Shown: positions 42,025 to 51,324 of the stretch, one piece after another
How positions within the stretch are numbered: position 1 is the stretch's first letter
How the letters are laid out: each line of letters starts with the position of its first letter
The notes under the pieces: model-generated
The model's input: only the letters and a program-made list of their open reading frames with translations
What the model was told of the DNA's origin: nothing
The model's database searches: none
Position numbers and translations under genes: made by a program
From: Mycobacterium lentiflavum
GTDB lineage: Bacteria > Actinomycetota > Actinomycetes > Mycobacteriales > Mycobacteriaceae
Direction: 5' to 3'
NCBI RefSeq assembly: GCF_022374895.2
Contig: NZ_CP092423.2
Location: 186,001-250,000 of the forward strand
Length of the DNA: 64,000 nt

Positions 42025-43583
42025 AGTACCTGCTCGGCCGGGCCCGCGCCGCGACCCGGCGGCGACGTTCACCCCGGGTTGTGATCATCGGCGCGGGATT
42101 CGGCGGGCTGGGTGCGGCGGTGGCGCTGCGCCGGGCCGGCATCGACGACCTGGTGATCATCGAGGCCGGCGACGGCGTCGGCGGCACCTGGCGACGCAAC
42201 ACCTATCCCGGTGCCGCGTGCGATATCCAAAGCCACCTGTACTCTTTTTCATTCGCGCCCAACAAATCCTGGAGCCGAACCTACGCTCGGCAGCCGGAGA
42301 TTCTCGCCTATCTGGAGTCGGTGGCCGACGACTTCGACTTACGCCGGCACCTGCGGCTTCAGACACGGGTGCGCTCGGCGGAATGGAATGCGGATACCTG
42401 GAGCTGGGAGTGCCGGCTGGAACACGATGGCCATAGCAGCACGCTGACCGCCGACGCGGTGGTCTGCGCGGTCGGATTGTTCGGTTCGTTGAAGCTTCCG
42501 GATATCGCGGGCCTCAACGATTTTCGCGGCTGCGTCATGCACACCGCACAGTGGGATCACGACTTCGCGCTGACGGGCCAGAAGGTGGCGGTGATCGGCA
42601 CCGGCGCCAGCGGGGTACAGCTTGTTCCCGAACTGGCGAAGGCCGCAGCGCAAGTGGCGGTCTTCCAGCGCACCCCGCCATGGATGGTTCCTAAAGACGA
42701 CCGTCCTTACAGCGCATCCGAATTGGCGGATTTCCGGCACAACCCATTCGCGGTGCCGCGTACCCGCTGGAAGATTTGGAAGTTCCAGCACGACAACACC
42801 GCGACCTTCGCCGACGACCCGGTGGTCGCCGCGCGCACCCAGATAGCCACCTCGTTCCTGGAGCGCACCGTGGCCGACGAACAGCTGCGGCGCGCCCTGA
42901 CGCCGGACTATCCGTTCCGCTGTAAGCGGGTGCTGCTCGGCGACGACTACTACCGGGCGCTGCAGCAAGACAACGTCACACTCGTCACCGACCCGATCGA
43001 CCGGATCACCGAGACGTCCGTCCTCACGACGGCGGGCGGAGTCGTCGACGTCGACGCGATCGTGCTGGCCACCGGATTCGAGACGTCTCGGTACCTGTCG
43101 GGTATCGACGTGATCGGACACGGCGGGCAGCGCCTGCACGAACGCTGGGGCGAGGACCCCAGCGCGTACCTGGGCGTCGCCGTCGCCGGATTCCCGAACT
43201 TCTTCATGTTGTACGGCCCCAACACCAACCAGGGCGGAAACTCGATCGTCTACATCCTCGAGGCCGGCGCCCGGCTGGTGGCCAGCGCGATAACCCGGCT
43301 GGCGCGGCGCGGCGGCTATCTCGATGTGCGTCCCGAGGCCGAAAAGCGGTACAACGACCTGCTTTCGGCCGATTTGGAGCGCACCATCTGGACCCAGTGC
43401 GACAGCTACTTCCGGTCACCCAGCGGCCGCATCGTCACCCAATGGCCCTACACCGAATGGGAATACGCGCGCCGGACCTGGAGGCTGCGAACCCGCGATT
43501 GGCTACACCGCACCGGCGATGCTCCGCGGCGACCATCGCATGTCGAAATCGATTATTCCGCAGATCAATTCACCGGCGGCTAG
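42021..43583 (+). CDS. Flavin-containing Baeyer-Villiger-type monooxygenase 2
   Basis: 520 residues from GTG 42021, in the GTGA overlap with the first. FAD motif VVIIGAGFGGLGAAVALRRAG, NADPH motif VAVIGTGASGVQLV, fingerprint FRGCVMHTAQWDH, and GGTWRRNTYPGAACDIQS. It is shorter than the first by an N-terminal extension and belongs to a different branch (EthA-like length of about 490-520). Both enzymes made from one message could act on related ketones or one on the product of the other. The stop is 2 bases from the DUF2252 stop on the other strand. Confidence 0.85.
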   Translation: MKYLLGRARAATRRRRSPRVVIIGAGFGGLGAAVALRRAGIDDLVIIEAGDGVGGTWRRNTYPGAACDIQSHLYSFSFAPNKSWSRTYARQPEILAYLESVADDFDLRRHLRLQTRVRSAEWNADTWSWECRLEHDGHSSTLTADAVVCAVGLFGSLKLPDIAGLNDFRGCVMHTAQWDHDFALTGQKVAVIGTGASGVQLVPELAKAAAQVAVFQRTPPWMVPKDDRPYSASELADFRHNPFAVPRTRWKIWKFQHDNTATFADDPVVAARTQIATSFLERTVADEQLRRALTPDYPFRCKRVLLGDDYYRALQQDNVTLVTDPIDRITETSVLTTAGGVVDVDAIVLATGFETSRYLSGIDVIGHGGQRLHERWGEDPSAYLGVAVAGFPNFFMLYGPNTNQGGNSIVYILEAGARLVASAITRLARRGGYLDVRPEAEKRYNDLLSADLERTIWTQCDSYFRSPSGRIVTQWPYTEWEYARRTWRLRTRDWLHRTGDAPRRPSHVEIDYSADQFTGG

Positions 43584-43584
43584 A

Positions 43585-44976
43585 TCAGACCTCGGCAACC
43601 TCGATCTCGCCGGCCGTGGCCGCCGCGCGCAGTTGATGAAAGTCGTCGAGGGACTTATCGGCGTAGGCGTACGACCATTCGGCGACCGCTTCGTGCACCG
43701 TATTGCTGGTGCCGACGTAGCCACGCAGGATCGAGGCATTCGCGCTCTGCGCGTGCGCCCGCGCCAACAGCACCGCGCACGCGGTGACGTAGTCCGTGAA
43801 GGTGGACGGCGACATGCCTTCGGTCTCGATGGTGCCCTTCATGTCGTGGAACTGACGAACGTAATAGTCACGGCCGTCCTTGCGCGTCGATCCGAGGAAC
43901 ACATCTGACATGGCCTGCAGAATTAGCTGACCATCGGTAACGCGCACCCCGTGGCCATGGGCCTCGATCGCCGCGGTCAGGCTCTGCGGCTGGGGCCAGC
44001 CGCCGTACTCGTCGAGCACCGAACGCGTGGCCTCCTTGATCTGAAGTATCAGTGGCGTGTCGTTCGGGCCCACCAGAATGACCAAGTAGCAACGGGTCCC
44101 GACGCTGCCCACACCAACCACGCGGAGCGCGACATCGGTGACCCGGAAGTGCGACAACAGCAGCGCGACGTCGGCCGGCACCACGGTTAGATACTCCTGA
44201 ATCGACTCCACCAGCGGGGCCTCGACATCCTCGTCGACGTGCTGCAACACGGGCGGCGCTTCCCGCAAGCGTGGCGTCCCGTCGGGCCCAATTTCGGTGA
44301 TTTGCTTGAAGACTCGCGCCGACGTGCGGGTGCGCGCCCGCGATATCGTCTTCTGGATCACCGCCTGCAGGCCCTCGGACATCTTCCCGGAGTAGTGCTC
44401 GGGCTCCACCCGTAGGTAGTAGCGCTCCAGGACGTCCATCTCCTCGAGCATCGCCTCCAGACTGCGTTGGTAGCCCACCAGCGCCTGCTCGACGCAACGC
44501 CGAATGGCCTTGGTGGTGTAGTCGGCGTGACGGCCCCCGATGACCGCGCTGGTGATCAGGCGCTTGACGTCCCACTCGGCCGGGGCGACCGCGGCTTCGT
44601 CGAAGTCGTTCAGGTCGAAGACGATCGAGCGATGTGGGGCGGCATATAGGCCGAAGTTGGAGATGTGCGCGTCGCCGCAGCACATGATTTCGATCCCGGT
44701 CGACGGGCTCGCGGCGAGATCGGCTGCCATGACCGCCGCCGAACCGCGGTAAAAGGCGAATGGGTCGGCGAGCATTCGGGCGAACCGCAGTGGAACGAGT
44801 TCGCTTATCCGTTCGGCATTTTGGGCGACGAGGATTTCCGTTGCGGATCGCGACGAGGGAGTCAGCTGCGCGAGGGAGCGACGCGGGACGGTCTTGCGCA
44901 GCGCCCGGCCGCGGGCCACATCTTCGCCCGGAACTTCAAGTTCGATCAAGCGGTCACGCAACACCCGTTGCGGCAT
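43585..44976 (-). CDS. DUF2252 family protein
   Basis: 463 residues from ATG 44976 (MPQRVLRDRLIELEVPGE). A TTG at 45027 would add 17 residues. The DUF2252 kinase-like pattern is seen: MCCGDAHISNFGLYAAP, VFDLNDFDEAAVAPAEWDVKRLITSA, then QFHDMKGTIETEGM and CAVLLARAHAQSAN. The family has a phosphotransferase-like fold of unknown substrate and is frequent in actinobacteria. It converges with the second monooxygenase and is divergent from the sulfate-binding gene. Confidence 0.8.
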   Translation of the reverse strand: MPQRVLRDRLIELEVPGEDVARGRALRKTVPRRSLAQLTPSSRSATEILVAQNAERISELVPLRFARMLADPFAFYRGSAAVMAADLAASPSTGIEIMCCGDAHISNFGLYAAPHRSIVFDLNDFDEAAVAPAEWDVKRLITSAVIGGRHADYTTKAIRRCVEQALVGYQRSLEAMLEEMDVLERYYLRVEPEHYSGKMSEGLQAVIQKTISRARTRTSARVFKQITEIGPDGTPRLREAPPVLQHVDEDVEAPLVESIQEYLTVVPADVALLLSHFRVTDVALRVVGVGSVGTRCYLVILVGPNDTPLILQIKEATRSVLDEYGGWPQPQSLTAAIEAHGHGVRVTDGQLILQAMSDVFLGSTRKDGRDYYVRQFHDMKGTIETEGMSPSTFTDYVTACAVLLARAHAQSANASILRGYVGTSNTVHEAVAEWSYAYADKSLDDFHQLRAAATAGEIEVAEV

Positions 44977-45087
44977 TCGCTCAGCATACGTAGGGGGTCG
45001 TGGCCGCGATAGATGTCGGATCGTCAAACCACAGCAAACTTAACCTCAGGCTGATTCTCAACGATGCCGCCAAGTGGCCTGATCGTT

Positions 45088-45127
45088 AACATCGTAAAAA
45101 TGTTGGATGCCAGACCAAATCGTCTGG
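45088..45127. promoter_or_regulatory. Two inverted repeats upstream of the sulfate genes
   Basis: AACAT-N7-ATGTT at 45088-45104 and CCAGAC-N6-GTCTGG at 45110-45127, both with perfect arms, within the 175-base gap between the DUF2252 and sulfate-binding genes. The second ends 24 bases before the ATG at 45152, so it could block initiation or transcription. Confidence 0.5.
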
Positions 45128-45151
45128 TGATCAGGGTGAGAGGACGCCTGG

Positions 45152-46225
45152 ATGTTGAAAGCGCGTCCGACGCTGAGGCGCTTCCTCCCGCACATTAGCT
45201 GGCTCAACATCATTGGCGTGGTGGCAATCGTTTTCGCGGCGACCGCCCTCGTGGTCAAGAACGTCCCACATGCGGGATCCAATCAAATCCTTAACGTCTC
45301 CTACGACCCGACGCGTGAGCTGTATGCGGCGATCGACAAGGCGTTCATCCCGCAGTATCGGACGCAGACCGGTGTCACCCTGGACATCAAGGAGTCGCAT
45401 GGCGGTTCGGGCCGCCAACTCAGGAGTGTCCTCGACGGCACGCAGAAGGCGAGCGTGGTGTCACTGGCGTTGATCAGCGACATCCAGACATTGAGCAAGC
45501 ACGGACTCATCGCGCCCGACTGGCGGCAGCGCCTGCCGAACGATTCGGTGCCGTACACGTCGACCGTCGTCTTCGTCGTCCGCAAGGGCAATCCCAAGGG
45601 CATTCATGATTGGCCCGACTTGGTCAATGCCGGTGTGTCCGTGGTGTCACCGAACCCGCGTAGCTCCGGCAACGGTCAGTTGAGCGTGCTGGCTGCCTGG
45701 GGTTCGGTGACCACTCGCGGCGGCACGCCGGCTCAGGCGAAGACTTACGTGAAGTCGCTGCTGCAACACGTGGCGGTATCCGACGCCGGTGCGCGCAGTG
45801 CGGGCGACAGCTTCACCCTGGCCAAGATCGGTGACGTGCAGCTGACGTGGGAGAACGAGGCGCTGCGCGAGGTCGCCGCCAATTCCGACGATCTCGAGCT
45901 CGTCTATCCACCGGTCAGCATCCTGGCCGAGCCGGCGGTGGCCTGGGTCGACGCGAACATCACCGAGCCCAAGACCGCGACCTACGCCAAGGCCTATCTG
46001 GAGTATCTGTTCACCGATGCCGGGCAGGAGCAGGCCGCGCAATTCGGCTATCGGCCGTTCAAGCCGGAGATCCTCGCCAAACACGCCGACCGGCTGCGCC
46101 CGCTCGCGCTCTTCGGAATCGGCGAGATCGCCAAGGACTGGAGCGACGCGCGCGAGCAGTTCTTCGGCACTAACGGGGTCCTCGACGCCATTTCGGCGCC
46201 GCCCGCCGCGGCGTCGGGAACCTAG
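45152..46225 (+). CDS. Sulfate-type solute-binding protein, membrane-anchored
   Basis: 357 residues. Instead of a lipobox it has one N-terminal membrane segment ([19 protein letters not shown], about residues 17-35). The mature part is an SBP of the sulfate/thiosulfate family: [44 protein letters not shown], and the closing [22 protein letters not shown]. In ABC systems such proteins feed CysTWA, but no ABC permease or ATPase gene is next to it. The next gene, 9 bases on, is a SulP permease. This pairing is notable: it might hand sulfate, molybdate or another oxyanion to SulP, or it may work with an ABC system elsewhere. Confidence 0.8.
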   Translation: MLKARPTLRRFLPHISWLNIIGVVAIVFAATALVVKNVPHAGSNQILNVSYDPTRELYAAIDKAFIPQYRTQTGVTLDIKESHGGSGRQLRSVLDGTQKASVVSLALISDIQTLSKHGLIAPDWRQRLPNDSVPYTSTVVFVVRKGNPKGIHDWPDLVNAGVSVVSPNPRSSGNGQLSVLAAWGSVTTRGGTPAQAKTYVKSLLQHVAVSDAGARSAGDSFTLAKIGDVQLTWENEALREVAANSDDLELVYPPVSILAEPAVAWVDANITEPKTATYAKAYLEYLFTDAGQEQAAQFGYRPFKPEILAKHADRLRPLALFGIGEIAKDWSDAREQFFGTNGVLDAISAPPAAASGT

Positions 46226-46234
46226 CGGGAAGAC

Positions 46235-48010
46235 GTGGGCACGGTGGGCTTCGCGCTGAACTACGACGCGGTCAAAGGCAGGCATGACGTCATTGCCGGC
46301 CTCACGGTCGCCGCCATCTCCTTTCCCCAGGCGATGGCCTATGCGCTGATTGCCGGCGTCGATCCCCGCTTCGGTGTGTACTCGGCAATCGTCGTTACGA
46401 TCGTCGCCTCGATTTTCGGGTCGTCCTCGCATCTGATCAACGGGCCGACCAGCGCCATCTCGCTGCTGGTTTTCACCGCGCTCGCCTTCATCGATTCGGA
46501 AAACAGCACCCAACTGTTCGAGGGCCTGTTCCTGCTGGCTGTCCTGGTGGGCGTGTTTCAGATCGTGATCAGCTTGTTCAAGCTCGGCAACCTGACCCGA
46601 TACATTTCCGAGTCGGTCATCATTGGTTTCATGGCGGCCGCCGCCTTTCTGCTGGCCGTCGGACAGCTCGGCAATGCCCTGGGCGTGCGCGACAAGGGCA
46701 ACGGGCACATGCAGGTCTTACACCGCGTCTGGCTCACCCTGTCGCACGGCGACCACGTCAACTACCGTGCCGTGGTATTGAGCACGGCGGCAGTGGTTTT
46801 GGCGGTTGTGCTGCGCAAACTGGTGCAGCGGTACGGTTGGCCGCAGATCGACATGCTTGCGGTGCTGATCATCACCTCGGTGATCGCCTACTTGGCGGGT
46901 TGGTCGATTCCGGGGGCCGGCGGCCATACCGCGGTCTCCGTGGCCGCCAAAATCCCCCGCAGCCTGCCCAGCCCGCATGTCCCGGAAGTCCACACCGAAT
47001 TCCTGCCGCACCTGTCGACCGGCGCGCTGGCGATTGCGTTCGTCGGCATCATCGAGGCGTTGTCGATCGCCAAAGCCATTGCCTACCAAACCCAGCAGAA
47101 GATCGACTACAACCGGCAGATCATGGCAGAAGGCCTCGCCAACCTGGCCGGCGGCTTCTTCCAAAGCCTGCCAGGCTCGGGCTCGCTGTCGCGGTCGGCG
47201 ATCAACTTTCAGTCCGGAGCCAAAACGCGATTCTCCGGAATCGTCTCGGCCGCAACGGTGGCCGCCGCGCTACTGTTGTTCGCCCCGCTCCTGCGTTACG
47301 TGCCACAGCCCGCATTGGCGGGCCTGCTGCTGGTGACCGCGGTGCGGCTGGTCGACTTCAAGCGGCTGATCTACACCGTCAAGGCGTCGCGCTACGACGC
47401 GGGACTGGTGATCGTCACCGCTTTCACCGGCGTGGCCATCGATCTGGACAAATCGGTCCTGCTCGGTGTGGTGCTGTCGATCCTGATGTTCGTGCCGCGT
47501 GCGGCCAAGCTTAAAGCGCGGGAACTCATCGTCACGCCCGAACGCGTTGTCCGCGAGCGTATTTCGGGCGATCCCGCGGATGAGTTCGTGGTGATCTACG
47601 ATCTGGAAGGCGAACTGTTTTTCGGTGCCGCACCGGAATTGGATCGCTATCTGTCCGAGATCGGCAAACGGATCGCGGACGACGGCATCAAGTTCGCGGT
47701 GTTGCGCCTCAAACGGGTGCGCCACCCGGACGTCGTGTGCATCGAGCGCATCGAGCACTTCCTCCGGGAAGAAACCGCACGCGGTGTCACCGTGCTGCTC
47801 GCCGGTGTGCGTGCCGATACGCTCGCGGTGCTGAACAACGTCGGATTCCAAAGTTGGTTCAGCGCAGAGCATGTCTTCCCCGAAGAGGACGAGGATTTCT
47901 CCGCGACGCTCAAGGCGGTGCGCTACGCCCACGGCAGGCTGGCTGACTTGAAGCTGAAGGAACCTTCTCCGATCGCGCCGGAGCGCACGAACTTCTACTA
48001 CCTGGTCTAG
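46235..48010 (+). CDS. SulP family sulfate permease with STAS domain
   Basis: 591 residues from GTG 46235. A membrane part of about 430 residues with SulP signatures (GLTVAAISFPQAMAYALIAG, INGPTSAISLLVFTALAFI, VGIIEALSIAKAIAYQ, GSLSRSAINFQSGAKTRFSGI) is followed by a cytoplasmic STAS domain (about 460-560: EFVVIYDLEGELFFGAAPELDRYL). It imports sulfate or bicarbonate by proton or sodium coupling. It lies in one operon with the solute-binding gene and overlaps the next SDR gene by 4 bases on the opposite strand. Confidence 0.88.
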   Translation: MGTVGFALNYDAVKGRHDVIAGLTVAAISFPQAMAYALIAGVDPRFGVYSAIVVTIVASIFGSSSHLINGPTSAISLLVFTALAFIDSENSTQLFEGLFLLAVLVGVFQIVISLFKLGNLTRYISESVIIGFMAAAAFLLAVGQLGNALGVRDKGNGHMQVLHRVWLTLSHGDHVNYRAVVLSTAAVVLAVVLRKLVQRYGWPQIDMLAVLIITSVIAYLAGWSIPGAGGHTAVSVAAKIPRSLPSPHVPEVHTEFLPHLSTGALAIAFVGIIEALSIAKAIAYQTQQKIDYNRQIMAEGLANLAGGFFQSLPGSGSLSRSAINFQSGAKTRFSGIVSAATVAAALLLFAPLLRYVPQPALAGLLLVTAVRLVDFKRLIYTVKASRYDAGLVIVTAFTGVAIDLDKSVLLGVVLSILMFVPRAAKLKARELIVTPERVVRERISGDPADEFVVIYDLEGELFFGAAPELDRYLSEIGKRIADDGIKFAVLRLKRVRHPDVVCIERIEHFLREETARGVTVLLAGVRADTLAVLNNVGFQSWFSAEHVFPEEDEDFSATLKAVRYAHGRLADLKLKEPSPIAPERTNFYYLV

Positions 48011-48843
48011 CCGGAGGCGGCCACTCGGGCCCGCTCGGTCATCGAGGCGATCACGCCCCCGTCGTTGAGGATGTCGGTGCCGGTGAGGTAGCCCGCTTTG
48101 TCACTTGCGCAAAAGGCGAGCAGCTCGGCCATCTCCTCGGGCTTGCCCCACCGCGGGACGGCGGCATTGGTCACCATCGCCCCGGCCCCGGCCTGTTCCT
48201 CGAGTCGGCCCATCTCGGTGTCGGTGGATCCCGGAGAGACCGAGACGATGCGCAATCCGCGCGCGTTGAAGCGCTCCGCCTGAGACTGGCTGTACCACTT
48301 CACGAAACTCTTGCTCAACGCGTAGGCGATTCCGGACCGCGCGTCTTCTCCGGCGATGTCGCACGCCGTCATCATGGCGTTCCAGAAGGCATCGCCGTCA
48401 TCGATCGCCGACGGAAACTGGGCCGTCGGAACCAATTCCGCGGGCAGCATGTGGGCCGCCATCGATGCCACGTTGACGATCACCGAGCCTTCGGCTGCTG
48501 TGGCGTAGAAAGCCTCATTGACGTTGACGGTGCCGATTGCATTGGTGCGCATGACGTATTCCGCGGAGCCCATGCTCGGGCTCACTCCCGCGGTGTGGAT
48601 GACGGAGGAGAGGGTGCCGAGGCCCGTTGCGGTGTCGAACAGCTCGGTGACAGCACCCCGATCCGTCACGTCGCAGTTGATGGCGGTAACGGTGACCCCG
48701 AGGTCTTTCAGGGTTGCTGCCGCCGTATCGAGCCGGTCCTGCCTGACGTCGCAGAGGACCAGCGTGTGGTCGCCGCCCACAATTTTCGCCGTGGCCAGAC
48801 CCATGCCGCCCGCGCCACCCGTGATCACCGAGACTCGATTCAT
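48007..48843 (-). CDS. Short-chain dehydrogenase/reductase
   Basis: 278 residues. NAD site SVITGGAGGMG, structural HTAGVS in place of NNAG, catalytic Ser in VNVASMAAHM and YALSK with Tyr and Lys (SGIAYALSKSFVKWY). An insert LVPTAQFPSAIDDGDAFWNAM between Ser and Tyr is longer than in most classical SDRs. Steroid dehydrogenases of this shape are known. It is transcribed alone, convergent with SulP. Confidence 0.8.
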   Translation of the reverse strand: MNRVSVITGGAGGMGLATAKIVGGDHTLVLCDVRQDRLDTAAATLKDLGVTVTAINCDVTDRGAVTELFDTATGLGTLSSVIHTAGVSPSMGSAEYVMRTNAIGTVNVNEAFYATAAEGSVIVNVASMAAHMLPAELVPTAQFPSAIDDGDAFWNAMMTACDIAGEDARSGIAYALSKSFVKWYSQSQAERFNARGLRIVSVSPGSTDTEMGRLEEQAGAGAMVTNAAVPRWGKPEEMAELLAFCASDKAGYLTGTDILNDGGVIASMTERARVAASG

Positions 48844-48884
48844 ACCGCGACGTTATACGCAGCCCTTCGGGCAGCTGGCGCGTA

Positions 48885-50186
48885 CTACGTCGGGAGGGCC
48901 GCTTCCTCGGCCGGGTGGTGCGGATAACCGGCATGCCGGACGGCTGTTCCGAGGAAAGGAGCCTTCAGCGTGGCGATCAGGTAGCGGCGGTTGACGATCA
49001 GTGCGCCGACGGCGATCACGGCGTAGACACCGCAGAGCGTCAGACGCTCCGGAGTCGAGGTGAGTGGGAACTGGACGATAAACAATCCCAATAGTGTCCA
49101 GGCGGCCGCCCGGCCGAAGCGCAGCGCCAGGATCACCGCGACACCCATCAACGTCTGGCTGGCGGTGAGCAGGACTTCCTCGACTTGGCGGGAGTCGAGT
49201 TCCAGGGAGAAGCCACCGCCGCCCAGCAGGTGGGCCACCGGCAGCGATCCGATCAGCAGCGTCCACTGGTTGACCTTGGACGAGATCAGCGTGGCGATGG
49301 CCGCGGTGCCCTTGCCGCGGGCGGCGAAGATCGTCGCGATGATGAACTCGGGCGCCTCGGAGGCCAACGGCGCGAGCCACTGCACCAGCAAGAATCGGTC
49401 GATGCCCAGCTCGGTGCCGGCGGCGACCAGATTGTCGGCAAAGGGCTTTGCGCACAGCAGGATCACGGTGCCGGACAACGTGAACAGGCTGACGACGATG
49501 ATGCGGCGGGTTCGATCCGAGAGCTCACCAAGAGCGGCGGCGGTACCGACCAGGTCGGGCTCTTCGACATCGCCGTGGCTGACCTTATACAGGTAGAAGC
49601 CGAACCAGGCCAGCAGTGCCAGCCCCATCGCGAGATGGATCTCGCCGCCGAACGGGATCGCGAACGCGGCCAGGCCGGCGATCAGCAGGAACCCGAGTTC
49701 GACGCGATTGGCGGGCTCCAGCGTCAGGCCCGCCGTCTTCCCGGCACCGACCCGGCGCGCCGCGACGACGCTGGCCAGCACCACGACCGGCCACCCCAGG
49801 CCCATCAACAGCCGGTTGGATCCGGTCATATTGGCCGCCGCGTACTGCGTGTATTCCGGGTTATGGCCGGACACAAACGCGTAGTAGAGGTCCACCGCGT
49901 ATTCGGGTAGCACCGCGACGAGGGCGAGCACCGCGATCGCCAGTCCGCCGGAGACATCGATCTGCGCGGCCTCGGCGGCCCACGCCAGCAGGAAACTCGC
50001 GGAGACCACCGCGGCGCCGAAGACCAGCAGGGCGACAACCGGGTCCGGATGTAAGCCGATGCTTCGGACCACGACCGCGGGGGCGATGAACATCGCGGTG
50101 ATGAACGCCGAGCGGAAGAGCGTTCGCCGTGGCGAGCGTGGCGCCGCCGACGGAATCGAGCCGGCGGGCCTGTCAGTGGCGAGCAT
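48885..50186 (-). CDS. Cation/calcium exchanger of the CaCA family
   Basis: 433 residues, about 11 membrane helices. The two alpha repeats that form the ion site are visible: AEAAQIDVSGGLAIAVLALVAVLPEYAVDLYYA followed by NMTGSNRLLMGLGWP, and LAPLASEAPEFIIATIFAARGKGTAAIATLISSKVNQWTLLIGSLP. The paired acidic residues in each (PEY, SEAPEF) are the ion ligands. It exports calcium or other cations by proton or sodium exchange. The 310 bases before it contain a hairpin and a short repeat (see 50187-50496). Confidence 0.8.
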   Translation of the reverse strand: MLATDRPAGSIPSAAPRSPRRTLFRSAFITAMFIAPAVVVRSIGLHPDPVVALLVFGAAVVSASFLLAWAAEAAQIDVSGGLAIAVLALVAVLPEYAVDLYYAFVSGHNPEYTQYAAANMTGSNRLLMGLGWPVVVLASVVAARRVGAGKTAGLTLEPANRVELGFLLIAGLAAFAIPFGGEIHLAMGLALLAWFGFYLYKVSHGDVEEPDLVGTAAALGELSDRTRRIIVVSLFTLSGTVILLCAKPFADNLVAAGTELGIDRFLLVQWLAPLASEAPEFIIATIFAARGKGTAAIATLISSKVNQWTLLIGSLPVAHLLGGGGFSLELDSRQVEEVLLTASQTLMGVAVILALRFGRAAAWTLLGLFIVQFPLTSTPERLTLCGVYAVIAVGALIVNRRYLIATLKAPFLGTAVRHAGYPHHPAEEAALPT

Positions 50187-50496
50187 CGTCGTCCTTCACT
50201 TTATGGCTTTATGGCTCGCGGCCGTGGCTTGACCTGCCCGCCAAAGCTACCTTGGCTACCCTTATCCAGCAACATTGTGAGAATGCCAATCGACGCGGAC
50301 CGTTCGCCTATATTTGCTGGCCGGAGCCATCAATCTAAATTGTTAGGTTCGACTAACTTCAGATTGTGGCAAAACGATCTAGCGGTCTTGCGGGGACTCC
50401 GGGAGCTGGAGGGTAGGTTCGGGGGAGGCTGCGGTGACTCGGCGGAGCAGCCATGGGACATCAACATCCACGACGACGCATTGCTGGAGTCCGGAG
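50187..50496. other. Intergenic stretch of 310 bases upstream of the exchanger
   Basis: No gene seen. It holds a stem with two paired blocks, CAATCT..AGATTG outside and GTTAG-N6-CTAAC inside (50331-50366), and a smaller inverted repeat GCCAA-N7-TTGGC (50240-50256). The larger stem could end transcription of the SDR gene or act in the leader of the exchanger. The region from 50260 to 50370 is AT-richer than its neighbours. Confidence 0.5.
50331..50366. promoter_or_regulatory. Bipartite inverted repeat, hairpin
   Basis: Outer arms CAATCT and AGATTG, inner arms GTTAG and CTAAC with a 6-base loop GTTCGA, and an internal asymmetry of AAATT against TTC. Neither a poly-T tail nor a known riboswitch pattern is evident on either strand, so it is either a regulator site or a weak terminator. 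Confidence 0.5.
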
Positions 50497-51315
50497 TTAG
50501 CGATCCGGCCCCATCGCCGCGGCCGCGGCCGCGGTGAACATTTCGACAGCCTGCTTGCGGGGCAATGACGCCACGAATTGCGCGGCGGCCTTCATGACCT
50601 CACCCGCCATCAAGGTCGGGCCGTTCGTCAGGTTGTCGAACGCCTCCGCGATGATGTCGTCGACCGAGGCGGCACCCTCGGGCACCTCGTCTGGCGAACC
50701 GATGTTGCCGCGGCTGTATTCGAGTTCGCGCAAGGCTGGAGTGTTGGTCTTGCCCAGAATGAGGCCCAGGACGTCGACGCCCTTGTCGTGCAACTCCGCC
50801 CAGAGCGCTTCGGCGAACACCATGTCGAACGCCTTCGTCGCACCGTAGGCGACCATGTTGGGTCCGCCGGCCAATCCCGCGCCGGACCCGAAGATGACGA
50901 TGCCGCCGCTACCCCGCTTGACCATCGCCGGGGCGAAGTGATGGCACAGCTGCATCGGCACCATGCAGTTGCGCTGCACCATCGCTTCGGCAGCACTGAT
51001 CGGATTATCAAGGAAGGGTTTGTAATTGGGATCCGCACCGGCGCAGTACACCAAAAAGCCGATCTCCAGGTCGGTGGTGGCTTCGGCTACTTTGGCGGCC
51101 GCGTCCAGGTCGGCGAGATCGACCGCGAGGGTTCGGGTTTGGGCACCGGTCCGGGATTCGATCTCGGTGGCGACCTGATCGAGCAGCGCTTGGCGGCGAG
51201 CCAGCAGTACGACGTTGACGCCGCGTTCGGCCAGTCCCGCGGCGAATGCCGCACCCACGCCGTCGGAGGCACCGGCGACCAGCGCCCACGGGCCGTATTT
51301 CGTGGCGAATGACAT
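50497..51315 (-). CDS. Short-chain dehydrogenase/reductase
   Basis: 272 residues. NADP site LVAGASDGVGAAFAAGLAERG, and LLARRQALLDQVATEI supports NADPH by the Arg-Arg. The catalytic part is GSGAGLAGGPNMVAYGATKAF with Tyr and Lys, and structural YCAGADPNYKP replaces NNAG. It follows the SnoaL-like and alcohol dehydrogenase genes with gaps of only about 10 bases, so it is the last gene of a three-gene operon divergent from the IclR gene. Confidence 0.8.
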   Translation of the reverse strand: MSFATKYGPWALVAGASDGVGAAFAAGLAERGVNVVLLARRQALLDQVATEIESRTGAQTRTLAVDLADLDAAAKVAEATTDLEIGFLVYCAGADPNYKPFLDNPISAAEAMVQRNCMVPMQLCHHFAPAMVKRGSGGIVIFGSGAGLAGGPNMVAYGATKAFDMVFAEALWAELHDKGVDVLGLILGKTNTPALRELEYSRGNIGSPDEVPEGAASVDDIIAEAFDNLTNGPTLMAGEVMKAAAQFVASLPRKQAVEMFTAAAAAAMGPDR

Positions 51316-51324
51316 GAGCGCTCC

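Noticed and set aside
50211..50537. Plus-strand frame with WDINIHDDALLES, somewhat like the repeat at 2330 and 9825
   Set aside because: Only a few residues agree and there is no matching block order in the DNA, so it is not counted as a third copy.
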